In this document: positions 43,874 to 52,377 of the stretch, piece by piece | Layout: the number at the start of each line of letters is the position of its first letter | Position numbering within the stretch: the first letter of the stretch is position 1 | Assembly (NCBI GenBank): GCA_040880585.1 | Contig: JBBDID010000009.1 | Span: 1 to 64,000, forward strand | From: Paracrocinitomix sp040880585 | GTDB taxonomy: Bacteria; Bacteroidota; Bacteroidia; Flavobacteriales_D; Crocinitomicaceae | Length of the DNA: 64,000 nucleotides | Direction: 5' to 3' | The notes under the pieces: generated by a model | What the model was told of the DNA's origin: nothing | What the model saw: the letters and a program-made list of their open reading frames with translations, nothing else | Database searches by the model: none | Program-made: the position numbers and the translations under genes

Positions 43874-46800
43874 TCTTCACCTCCTATCTCAATGGTGTTA
43901 TCCGTATCATCCTCAATATCTTTTTCTTTATTTTTGAGTTCTTTCAACACCTGCATCACCTCATTTGCTTCATCTATAATTCCATCATCTTCTATTTTAT
44001 ATCCGGTTAAGACGGAATTCAGTGTATACTCTGCCTGTACATAATCTTCTAATCCAATTGAGTTTTTTGCTTGTAGAATGAGGGCTTTTGCTACCCAATA
44101 ATCATATCCTGCATGCTTTTTCATGAGGATCCTTATTTCATCTTCTGATTTCTTAAACTCTTCTTGCAGGTGATAAATATGTGCGATATGATACTGTGAT
44201 TTTGCTCCCATAATGCTTTTGGTGCGTTCGGTAACTTTTCTAAAACTCTCAATTGCCTCTTCGTAAGCCGTGCGCTCCATTTCTGCATTTCCAATGACAT
44301 AATGTGCTTCAGTTATGACATTATCCAGAGAAAGTGGATCTTCCAACACTTTATTGGCATAAAGAAAAGCCTGATTATACTTCTCTTGTAGTGCTAATGA
44401 GCGCATTAATCCTATTTGTGCCGTGAGCTTATTTTCGGGATAAGTAGCCACATCTTCTAACTGTTTATAATAATCAATGGCTTTGTCATAGTCCTCCTTT
44501 TTATACGCCTGTTCTGAGGAAACCAATGCCGCAAATTCAGTATAAATATTGGTTGGTTCATTCAGTACTACTTCATAATGTTTTACAGCCTGATCCATTT
44601 CCTTCAATCGATAATGGGCGGTTCCCTTGTAATAATTGGCTTCTAGCTTAAAGGTGGGATTGGCAAATTGTTTTAAATATCCGTCAAAAGCCTGAATCGC
44701 TTCTCTGTATGACGAATCTTCGTAATGGTCATAAGCATTAAAATAAAGAAGTGTGTCTTGTTCATACATATCAATGTCCTGACCTATTGACTGCACCAGA
44801 GCGATATATTTTTCAGGTTGATTCGTCACCGTATACACATCTTTCAAACGTGCCAGTGCTTCTTTTTCTTTGGTGTGATTGTCGTATTCATTGAGGATTC
44901 GTAAATATTGTTTCTCTGCTTTTTGGTATTCCTGTTGAACGAAATACAAGGACGCAATCTGAAAAATTGCATTAATTACCAAAGGATGGCCTGGATAATC
45001 TATCACCACCTGATTATAGTATTTCATGGCTTCGTCGTAATGTTCCTCATCCATCAATCGATAAGCGTCTCCCGTCTCATAAAGCGCAGGAACGATAAAG
45101 GTTGAATTTCTGTGATTTTTAACCACGTCTAACATAGAAGCCACCTTTTTATGGTATTCTTTTTTAAATCCATACACCAATCCGATCTGAAATTTTGCAT
45201 AATCTTCTTGCCCGCCTTTTTCGGCTATGGCGTTTTGATAAAATAAAATGGCATTATCATCTTCCTGATTTACAAAATAAGCATCCCCAATCCTCAGGTA
45301 AGCGTCTGTGATTTTTTCTTTTGAATCTTCTGAAGGATCCTGCGTAAAAGTTCTGAAATTCTGAATGGCAGAATCGTAATCATCTTTTCTGAAATAACAA
45401 TACGCAATATTATAATACGCATCATTGTGTTGTTCTACCCCGTAACTTCCGGGCACTTCAAGAAAAGTCCGATACAAGCGAATCGCTTTATCATAGGCTT
45501 TTAACTTATAATGAGTTTCAGCTTGCCAATAATAAGATAGTGCATTGAGATGTGGATCAATGGGGTGTTTTCTTGACTTTTCAAAAATTTCAGCACTTTT
45601 TAAATATTGTCCATTTTCAAATAATTGCACCCCGTAATTGTAAGCCATCATTTGATAAGCATTTTTCATATCAAAATCTAATTCTTCTATATTCTCAATC
45701 GCTATCATAGCCGACTGGTAATTCTTCATAGTGGTATAAACATTCACTAAATATTGATGGATATCTTGCCTTCTTTTGGATTCAGGATAACGTTTTAAAT
45801 AAAGCTGAAGCGCTTCTACTGCTTCGTCAAAGGGATTATAATCCAGCTTGTAAGACAAAACAGCATAACGGTAAAGAGCATCTTCTTCAATTTCTTTATC
45901 AAAATGCAAGGCAGCAGCTAATTCAAACGCATTTCTGGCATAGAGAAAATTATCTTGTTTCAGGTAAGCCTCTCCAATGTGGTACAAAGCCACCTGTCCC
46001 AGTTCATCTTTTATTTTCGCTACCTTATCAAAAACCCGAATGGATTTCATGTACTGACCACTTTTAAAGTAGGCAAAAGCCAGTTGGTAATCCTCATCCC
46101 TTGTCGTTGCGCTTTTTTGATTGTACTCTTCTAAATAAGGAACGGCTTCATCATATTTTCCTACTCTGTAAAAGGCATCTCCAATGATGTGCGCCATTTC
46201 TATTTTATCTTTGGGTTTTCCGCTTTCTAATGTAGGCGGGGCATATTCCAGTAATTCATCATATTTCCCTTGCAGATAAAGAATCTGCGAGATATAGGTG
46301 GGTACCGTTTGTTCAAAGCTGGGATCATTTTCAAGTTTTCTGAAACCCACCAAAGCCGTTTGGTAATTTTTCTCTGTATAAGCTATGTGCGAATAATAAT
46401 ACAATGCCGGAGATTGGTATTGAGACTCCACTTCAATGATCTCAAAGAAAGCATCCCGTGCCGGCTTCAGCTGATCTTCTCTAAAGTGTGCATATCCCAG
46501 CTTAAAATAATATTCAGGATGCAAGTCTTTATCCAGGTCATACACCTCTACTTTTGACAACCAGTCGATTGTTTCTTCGTGTTTATTTTTCCGAAAATAA
46601 TAGCGACCCAATTCAAAATAGATTTTTTGCCGGTAAATACTCTCGGGATATTCGCCTAAAAACTCTAACAACAATTGCTCTGCATTGGCATGATAGAGAT
46701 AAAGGGCACAAAGTGCATTATAGTAACTTGCCTTAACATAATGGGGGTGATTGGGCTGCTGAAAGTCGCGCATGAAATTGCTAAACTCTTCTTTGGCGGC

Positions 46801-46935
46801 CGAAAATTTCGCCTTTTCAAAAAGTTCCTCCGCTGTATAGAACTGCTTGTACTCAGAGGTATACTTCTCTGTGAGCTGTGCTTGTGCTGTTACGCTAATA
46901 AATATTACTACTAATATGAGTCCTACTCTCATCAT
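43870..46935 (-). CDS. Large periplasmic TPR protein (1021 aa)
   Basis: This 1021-residue protein has a signal peptide (about 1-20) and is almost entirely tetratricopeptide repeats, around 20-25 of them by eye (for example ALYHIGEAYLKQDNFLYARNAFELA, AYYNIAYCYFRKDDYDSAIQNF, ADAYRLMDEEHYDEAMKYYNQV). The C-terminus is acidic (DIEDDTDNTIEIGGEE). Such superhelical scaffolds in the periplasm bind other envelope proteins, and TPR/barrel couples occur in exopolysaccharide export (AlgK/AlgE, PgaA, BcsC). It is the upstream partner of the barrel gene. The function is unknown. Confidence 0.85.
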   Translation of the reverse strand: MMRVGLILVVIFISVTAQAQLTEKYTSEYKQFYTAEELFEKAKFSAAKEEFSNFMRDFQQPNHPHYVKASYYNALCALYLYHANAEQLLLEFLGEYPESIYRQKIYFELGRYYFRKNKHEETIDWLSKVEVYDLDKDLHPEYYFKLGYAHFREDQLKPARDAFFEIIEVESQYQSPALYYYSHIAYTEKNYQTALVGFRKLENDPSFEQTVPTYISQILYLQGKYDELLEYAPPTLESGKPKDKIEMAHIIGDAFYRVGKYDEAVPYLEEYNQKSATTRDEDYQLAFAYFKSGQYMKSIRVFDKVAKIKDELGQVALYHIGEAYLKQDNFLYARNAFELAAALHFDKEIEEDALYRYAVLSYKLDYNPFDEAVEALQLYLKRYPESKRRQDIHQYLVNVYTTMKNYQSAMIAIENIEELDFDMKNAYQMMAYNYGVQLFENGQYLKSAEIFEKSRKHPIDPHLNALSYYWQAETHYKLKAYDKAIRLYRTFLEVPGSYGVEQHNDAYYNIAYCYFRKDDYDSAIQNFRTFTQDPSEDSKEKITDAYLRIGDAYFVNQEDDNAILFYQNAIAEKGGQEDYAKFQIGLVYGFKKEYHKKVASMLDVVKNHRNSTFIVPALYETGDAYRLMDEEHYDEAMKYYNQVVIDYPGHPLVINAIFQIASLYFVQQEYQKAEKQYLRILNEYDNHTKEKEALARLKDVYTVTNQPEKYIALVQSIGQDIDMYEQDTLLYFNAYDHYEDSSYREAIQAFDGYLKQFANPTFKLEANYYKGTAHYRLKEMDQAVKHYEVVLNEPTNIYTEFAALVSSEQAYKKEDYDKAIDYYKQLEDVATYPENKLTAQIGLMRSLALQEKYNQAFLYANKVLEDPLSLDNVITEAHYVIGNAEMERTAYEEAIESFRKVTERTKSIMGAKSQYHIAHIYHLQEEFKKSEDEIRILMKKHAGYDYWVAKALILQAKNSIGLEDYVQAEYTLNSVLTGYKIEDDGIIDEANEVMQVLKELKNKEKDIEDDTDNTIEIGGEE

Positions 46936-47325
46936 CTGTGCCCTGTATAATCAATTAAGGTTTTAACAGATGAATGAGACACCTGACCTTAATGGTGTAA
47001 AATTACGTGTGAAGAGTAAGGTTTTGTGCTAAGGGTTTTGAAAGTTATAAACGCAGGCATGTTAAGTTTTATTGCACAACCGTATGTTTTATACCTTGTT
47101 TGATGGCTTTAAATTATAAAATTTGCGTTAACTTCATTTTTTGAGCAGGCGGTTTGATGAAAAAAATATAGTCTGGAAGATATTTTGAAGAAAGTTTCAG
47201 TTAGTAGTTAAAGAGCGAAGCAGCACAGCTACTTCGCAGCGGGAAATTATAGATAATATGTCTGGAAAAATAATAAAATCATTATCGAGTCTTATCAGCA
47301 AATTTACTTCTAATCCCAAATTGTA
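46936..47325. other. 390-bp intergenic region
   Basis: No gene can be supported here. Just upstream of the TPR gene, ATTAAGGT (46954-46961) and ACCTTAAT (46986-46993) form an 8-bp inverted repeat with a 24-nt spacer. At 47215-47237 GCGAAG and CTTCGC bracket a short stem (plus AGC/GCT inside). No Bacteroidota promoter of full consensus is visible on either strand, although both flanking genes point away from this region and should start in it. Confidence 0.5.
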
Positions 47326-47811
47326 ATGAATTTAAAAAGAATTACTATATATTTTTTACTAATCTACTTCCCTTCAAGCTGTGTCAAAAAAGAGGATTGT
47401 AATTTAACACAAGAAGATATTGAGAGTACTGTTATACCTGATGATTTATCGAATTTTTGGGATTTATGTCCAGCGCTAACAATTGAACAGGCTAAAACTA
47501 GGGCAAAAGAGAATAGTAAGGATATTTTAATTATCTTCTACGCTACAATTTTTTCTGGTAATGATATGGTAATTTGGTCTGAACTCAATAAACCCTATCA
47601 TTTTGAACTATTAAAAGCGGTAATAATTTGTCCACTTAATACTGACGAAAAGAAAAATAAAGACCTTCAAGAAAAATACACTAACAGTAGGGAATTAGCT
47701 TCATTAGTCTTCTTGGATAAAGAATTAAATAAAAAGTCCAACGTTTTATTCTTTCAAGGTTCATCTCGTGATAAAGAAAATTTGACTGAGTTCATAAAAA
47801 AACATGTGTAG
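47326..47811 (+). CDS. Small lipoprotein with thioredoxin-like fold lacking active-site cysteines
   Basis: This 161-residue protein has a lipoprotein signal (MNLKRITIYFLLIYFPSSC, C19). The part from about residue 60 (KDILIIFYATIFSGNDMVIWSELN, then a VIICPLNTDEK strand and ELASLVFLDKELN) resembles the thioredoxin-like domain of Bacteroidota thiol-disulfide proteins. The CxxC expected after IIFYA is replaced by IFSGN, so redox activity is unlikely. It stands alone between the non-coding stretch and the palindrome cluster. The family assignment is tentative. Confidence 0.5.
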   Translation: MNLKRITIYFLLIYFPSSCVKKEDCNLTQEDIESTVIPDDLSNFWDLCPALTIEQAKTRAKENSKDILIIFYATIFSGNDMVIWSELNKPYHFELLKAVIICPLNTDEKKNKDLQEKYTNSRELASLVFLDKELNKKSNVLFFQGSSRDKENLTEFIKKHV

Positions 47812-47856
47812 AATTAATTTTTCTCCAGTTTCACCGCTACGGCTTCACTCCCTACC

Positions 47857-47958
47857 CAGCATTTGTAAGCTGCGGAGGATATTCATCCTGCGCTAAATCT
47901 TGATCTTTGGGATATTTATCCCAAAAAACCCCTCTCGCACTCGTTTTCAAAACGAGTG
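47857..47958. repeat. Cluster of four short palindromes (REP-like element)
   Basis: Four inverted repeats lie within 102 bp: CAGC/GCTG (47857-47872), AGGAT/ATCCT around ATTC (47876-47889), TTTGGGATA/TATCCCAAA around TT (47906-47925) and CACTCGTTTT/AAAACGAGTG around a single C (47938-47958). The second and third share the core GGATATnnATCC. None has a terminator T-run. Packed unrelated palindromes like these resemble REP/BIME-type intergenic elements moved by Y1-transposase (RAYT) proteins. No such transposase is in the window. Confidence 0.55.
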
Positions 47959-48064
47959 TGATCTTCAGCTTCTATGTTGTTCACCCATCCAAAACACCCC
48001 TCCCTTATTAACTTTTTACGGATTTTTGTTATTTCAATTGCGGATATCCTTATTTTTGGAACCC

Positions 48065-48784
48065 ATGGAAAACAGCAACCATATTTTTTCAATTAGCGGA
48101 GGAGAAATCTACCAAAAGGATGCCTTGATCTTAAAGGATGTCAATATTCATTTAGATAAAGGTGAGTTTGTGTACCTGATTGGTAAAACCGGATCCGGTA
48201 AAAGCAGCTTGCTTAAAACCTTATATGGAGAACTTCCCTTAGCTAAAGGAACAGGAATGGTTGCGGGTTTTGATATTCAAAAATTAAAACGAAAAGAAGT
48301 TCCTTTTTTGAGAAGAAAACTGGGCATTGTATTTCAGGATTTTCAGTTGCTTTCAGATCGAAACATTTATGAAAATTTGCGTTTTGTCATGCGTTCTACA
48401 GGGTGGAAAAAGAAGAATGAGATCAGAAAACGAGCAGAGGAAGTGCTAAATTTGGTGGGTCTGGATCACATTGAAAAGAAAATGCCCCATCAATTATCGG
48501 GTGGTGAACAGCAACGCGTTTCTATTGCCAGGGCATTGATCAACCAACCTGAATTTATACTGGCAGATGAGCCAACCGGAAATTTAGATCCGGAAACTTC
48601 ACGTGAGGTGATTGCCGTTTTAACCGCAATTGCAAAAGAAGGAACTTCTGTTTTAGTGGCTACGCACGATTTGTCAATTATGGAACAATTTCCGGCAAGA
48701 ACCATGCAGGTTAAAGATCAAACGGTTATTGAGCTCAACCCTATGAATCAATTTAATCCCTTTGAGCAAGTAAAGTTTGAATGA
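48065..48784 (+). CDS. ftsE: FtsE-like ABC transporter ATPase
   Basis: From the ATG at 48065 this is a 239-residue ATPase with Walker A GKTGSGKSS, the signature LSGGEQQRVSIARAL, Walker B FILADEPTGNLDP and the switch histidine in VATHD. The closest match in pattern is FtsE, which with FtsX activates cell-wall hydrolases in division. The open frame continues upstream to 47900 through the palindrome cluster, but that extension is not protein-like. No ftsX is adjacent, so the symbol is provisional. Confidence 0.8.
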   Translation: MENSNHIFSISGGEIYQKDALILKDVNIHLDKGEFVYLIGKTGSGKSSLLKTLYGELPLAKGTGMVAGFDIQKLKRKEVPFLRRKLGIVFQDFQLLSDRNIYENLRFVMRSTGWKKKNEIRKRAEEVLNLVGLDHIEKKMPHQLSGGEQQRVSIARALINQPEFILADEPTGNLDPETSREVIAVLTAIAKEGTSVLVATHDLSIMEQFPARTMQVKDQTVIELNPMNQFNPFEQVKFE

Positions 48785-48813
48785 TTGATATAGTGCTGCT
48801 TACCAATTGTTAT

Positions 48814-49944
48814 TCAAATTAATCCCAAAATTTTCTCTGCTTTTTTTTGGTTGCTATAAATCGCGTTGAACTTTTCATCCCGTAGATCTTTCATCTCCTT
48901 TGTAAAATCTATGGGTATTAATTCTTCGATTTTTTTTACCGTTGCTTCTGTGTCATTCACTACTTCACACATTTCTGCGAAAATTCCCGAATCGTCCATC
49001 TTAGAATTAATAATGATGTGTTTACCGGATTGAAGTGCGTGAAGTAACTTTAATTTGACGCCGGTTTGTTGAAAGGTGATTAAAAGATGAATGTGCGCCT
49101 GACGAATCAACGATTTCATGGCATCATGAGAAGGAGAAGAGATCAACTGTACATTCTTTACTTTACTCGCAGCCAGTTTCAATCGTCCGGAGGGCTTTTT
49201 TCCTGCAATCACAATTTTATGCGAAATTTGCGGTGCTATTTTTTCTACAATATACATGGCTGAGTAATCGTTCTCAGTCACTGATAAATTTCCCTGAAAT
49301 AAAATATATCGCTCTTCCAATGCCTGACTTTCTATGAATTCCTCATCTTGTGTATCATCAAAAAATGGGGGAAGATGAATTGTTTTTGCGTATTGTTCAA
49401 AGTGAGGAATATCTTGCTTTGCCACGGATAAAATGGTATCCGAATGCCGAATTTGCCATTCAAAATTTCTAAGTTTTCTAGCCTCCCACCGCAAATACAT
49501 CCGTTTAAAAATGTTTTTTTCCCATTGTGCCAATCCCTCATAATATTCGTGTTCAATATTATTAGCGCGAAACAATATTTTCTGCGAATAAAAATCTTCA
49601 TGCCTGAGCCAATATGCACATTGTATTCCGTCAATCAATATAGGAGCCGGATCCATCAAGACGTTCATCAGCAATATAGTGTCATTTCTACTGGCTACCA
49701 CATAAGGTAATTTGGAAAAAAGCAATTTGGAAAAGCTACTTTTTCGCTCATAATAATGGAGGGTTTCGCAGTATTTTTCTAATTCTTTTGTGGGGGGATT
49801 TTTTCCTTTATAATAATAACAATGGTAAATAATCCTGGCACCGGCTTCATGCAAACTTTTAAGCTTGTAAAAAACATCTGCAATGCCCCCATAATTTGGA
49901 GGATACGGCACATCAAATGCAATAATATGTAATTTCTTACCCAT
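48814..49944 (-). CDS. Glycosyltransferase-like protein (GT4-type fold)
   Basis: This 376-residue protein shows a GT-B fold pattern: an N-terminal DVPYPPNYGGIADVFYKLKSLHEAG, a C-terminal donor domain with YILFQGNLSVTENDYSAMYIVEKI, and TGVKLKLLHALQSGKHIIINS where GT4 enzymes bind the nucleotide sugar. Donor and acceptor are unknown. Its start overlaps the upstream glycosyltransferase stop by 8 nt, suggesting one pathway such as a surface glycan. Confidence 0.8.
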   Translation of the reverse strand: MGKKLHIIAFDVPYPPNYGGIADVFYKLKSLHEAGARIIYHCYYYKGKNPPTKELEKYCETLHYYERKSSFSKLLFSKLPYVVASRNDTILLMNVLMDPAPILIDGIQCAYWLRHEDFYSQKILFRANNIEHEYYEGLAQWEKNIFKRMYLRWEARKLRNFEWQIRHSDTILSVAKQDIPHFEQYAKTIHLPPFFDDTQDEEFIESQALEERYILFQGNLSVTENDYSAMYIVEKIAPQISHKIVIAGKKPSGRLKLAASKVKNVQLISSPSHDAMKSLIRQAHIHLLITFQQTGVKLKLLHALQSGKHIIINSKMDDSGIFAEMCEVVNDTEATVKKIEELIPIDFTKEMKDLRDEKFNAIYSNQKKAEKILGLI

Positions 49945-51067
49945 TCTTTTCTAAAAATATTTCTTCCAGCACTTTCCTTTCATTCTCCCAGTTTAACTCT
50001 TTTGCAGCTCTTTTCGTATTTTCTTTGAATCGATTATATAAATCGGGATTATCCAACATTTTTTTGAGATATGCTGCAATTACTTTGGGATCATGTGAAG
50101 GGCAAATTAATCCAATTTCATATCTCTCAACAATATTTTTGATCTCTTTTAAATCTGAAACCAAAACCGGAATTCCGGCATGAATGTAATCAAAGATTTT
50201 GTTGGGTAAAGAATAGCGGTAATTGATGTTGGTGTCTTTGTCCAAAGATATTCCAACATCTGAAAGCATGGTGAAATTCATCAGTTCGGCATAAGGACGT
50301 TTTCCAAAAAACAACACTTTTTCTTCCAGTTGCTTCTCTTTCACTTCTTCTTTTAACTGCGGAATCACATCTCCGTGTCCCACAATGGCAAGTACAGCAT
50401 TTTCAATATTTTGAATCGCTTCCACCATCTCTTCTGCGCCCCTCTGAATATTGATGCCGGCTCCCTGCATCAGGACAATGCGTTTATCTAACGGTAATCC
50501 AAGTTCTTTTTTAGTTGCTGTCAATTCCGCATTTTTCGCATCTGAAATATTGCGTACTACTTTCACTTCTCGTTTATATTCATTGGCATACAATGCTGCA
50601 ATCGATTCATTGACGGTATACATTTTATCCACTTTTGGCACACATCTGCGTTCAATTCTTTTCCAAAACCGTTGAATTTTAGGACGACTCACCAATTCTG
50701 GTGTTCCGCAATAGTATTCATGTGAATCATAGATCAGGCGGCATTTTGATTTAAACTTTCTTGCCCAAAGATTGGCATAAAGTGTATCCAAATCATTAGA
50801 TAGTAAGACATCCGCCTTATGAAAAAGCAAATAAAAGAACAACCTTAAATTGTACGTTGCATAAAACAGAGGCCCTTTGGTAAACCAAAGTTTAAAGCGC
50901 TTTGTTTTATAGGTTAATTCAGGCAAATTTTCACTGTCCTTGAGCTTTCTACCTACCAAAGTGACATCAAAATTGTTTTCTACTAAAAATTCACACACCT
51001 TTCTCACCCGTTGATCGGTATACAAGTCATTGGTTACGGAAACAATTATCTTCTTTTTTTCTGCCAC
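49937..51067 (-). CDS. GT4-family glycosyltransferase
   Basis: This 376-residue enzyme starts with GTG (the only start before IIVSVTNDLYTDQRVRK). The C-terminal donor-binding half has VLMQGAGINIQRGAEEMVEAI, LAIVGHGDVIPQL, and SLPNKIFDYIHAGIPVLVS with the expected E-x7-E-like region altered. It transfers a sugar from a nucleotide donor to a glycan or lipid, and the specific sugar is unknown. It is first in a two-gene operon with the next glycosyltransferase. Confidence 0.85.
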   Translation of the reverse strand: MAEKKKIIVSVTNDLYTDQRVRKVCEFLVENNFDVTLVGRKLKDSENLPELTYKTKRFKLWFTKGPLFYATYNLRLFFYLLFHKADVLLSNDLDTLYANLWARKFKSKCRLIYDSHEYYCGTPELVSRPKIQRFWKRIERRCVPKVDKMYTVNESIAALYANEYKREVKVVRNISDAKNAELTATKKELGLPLDKRIVLMQGAGINIQRGAEEMVEAIQNIENAVLAIVGHGDVIPQLKEEVKEKQLEEKVLFFGKRPYAELMNFTMLSDVGISLDKDTNINYRYSLPNKIFDYIHAGIPVLVSDLKEIKNIVERYEIGLICPSHDPKVIAAYLKKMLDNPDLYNRFKENTKRAAKELNWENERKVLEEIFLEKNG

Positions 51068-51281
51068 GCCACAAATTTAACTGAAATAGCTGGTTTTTAT
51101 TGCACCGTAGAGATTGACGAAGCAACGTCTTTATGAATGTGATGCTGTATCATTTACATTATAAAACAAAATTTATGCGAATCCCATCAATTAAATGTAA
51201 ATAAAAAGTGAAGAATAATCTGATCCATATTTTCACTGCGCCCCTATTTTTTTATTTCATACTTTTGAAAAAAACGTCCTT

Positions 51282-52244
51282 ATGGATAATTTAAAAATCG
51301 GAGTCTTCATTTGTTGTTGTTATTTACTATCCTGTCAATCAGGATCTGCTGAAAATGACCTGCCAACGCACGAAATAGAACCGACACAAAGTGATGATAC
51401 ACTTTCCGGAATCATTACCGACAGTGACACAACCGTAAAACCCGGTACTTATAAAAGTTTTGATGCAGAACTGGCAGATATTATGCATAAATATTTTAAA
51501 CCTGAATTAGTGCGCGAACTGGATGATCACCTGCTTGAATTCAATGAAGTAAAGACAGATAAGGATTTTGAAGCGTCATTTGACTCAGGAATAAGTATCG
51601 GCAAAGCCATGGCGAACAGCCTCAATAATGCCGAAACTGAATACCTTCAGAAAGAAAAAAGTAAATCAGAGTATTATGACCCTGTTGGTGCAATGCCGGA
51701 TAATGAAAAGGCGGCTATGGACAAGGCTATATCACCCATATTTATTTCCTGCGCTGTCGAGTGTTCAGAAGTCGATTTAGCCTATAATTTTGAAGGTTTA
51801 CAGGAACTGGCAGATGCAACAACGGGCGAGATGGATGATGAATTTATTGAAATCGCACAGTCGATTGACAAATATTCGTTCGGATTTCTTTATAAAGGTA
51901 TGGGTAGCTGGATAGAGCAAACCTGGGATCTTGGTGGAGCAAGCCGGCTGGGAAATGGTGAGATGATCAACTTAATTGAAAAAATATCAGGCTTTGAAGC
52001 GAAATATGATGGTTTTGAAAAGCACATTGCCGATTACCGGAAAAGGATGTTGGAAGGACTTCTTTATACGGGCTCTTTTTGGCTCTCCAAAGAAGAAGTA
52101 ATAGACGAATACCGGCAAATTATGCAAATGGATTTTTTCTCGACTGAACAACTCAAACAAATAGAAGAAACGTTGGAGAAACTGCAAAACCCTCCTGACT
52201 ACTGGCAATTTGATTGCCAAACGGGGGATTGTCAGTTTGGCTAA
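51282..52244 (+). CDS. Lipoprotein of unknown function
   Basis: This 320-residue protein has a lipoprotein signal (MDNLKIGVFICCCYLLSC, C18) and a long acidic, helix-forming body with no recognised domain. It ends in a short cysteine-containing segment (FDCQTGDCQFG). TACTTTTG at 51260-51267 matches the -7 element and would give a leader of about 10 nt, but no TTTG lies at the right distance upstream. It precedes sppA by 133 bp. Confidence 0.6.
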   Translation: MDNLKIGVFICCCYLLSCQSGSAENDLPTHEIEPTQSDDTLSGIITDSDTTVKPGTYKSFDAELADIMHKYFKPELVRELDDHLLEFNEVKTDKDFEASFDSGISIGKAMANSLNNAETEYLQKEKSKSEYYDPVGAMPDNEKAAMDKAISPIFISCAVECSEVDLAYNFEGLQELADATTGEMDDEFIEIAQSIDKYSFGFLYKGMGSWIEQTWDLGGASRLGNGEMINLIEKISGFEAKYDGFEKHIADYRKRMLEGLLYTGSFWLSKEEVIDEYRQIMQMDFFSTEQLKQIEETLEKLQNPPDYWQFDCQTGDCQFG

Positions 52245-52377
52245 ACTTTACGATTTATTAGCCACCAATTATCCCGAAAAAAAGAGATTTAACCGGATTT
52301 GATTCCTTTTAAATAAATAGTGGTAAAAAGCCAACAGAACAAACTATCTTTACTCTATATTATCAATACTCCCTATT

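Noticed and set aside
47215..47237. Hairpin GCGAAG/CTTCGC as a terminator
   Set aside because: No T-run on either strand and no gene ends here; left as an unexplained small inverted repeat in the intergenic region.
47900..48064. N-terminal extension of the FtsE-like protein
   Set aside because: The frame passes through the palindrome cluster and is not protein-like; the ATG at 48065 fits the ABC ATPase family start.
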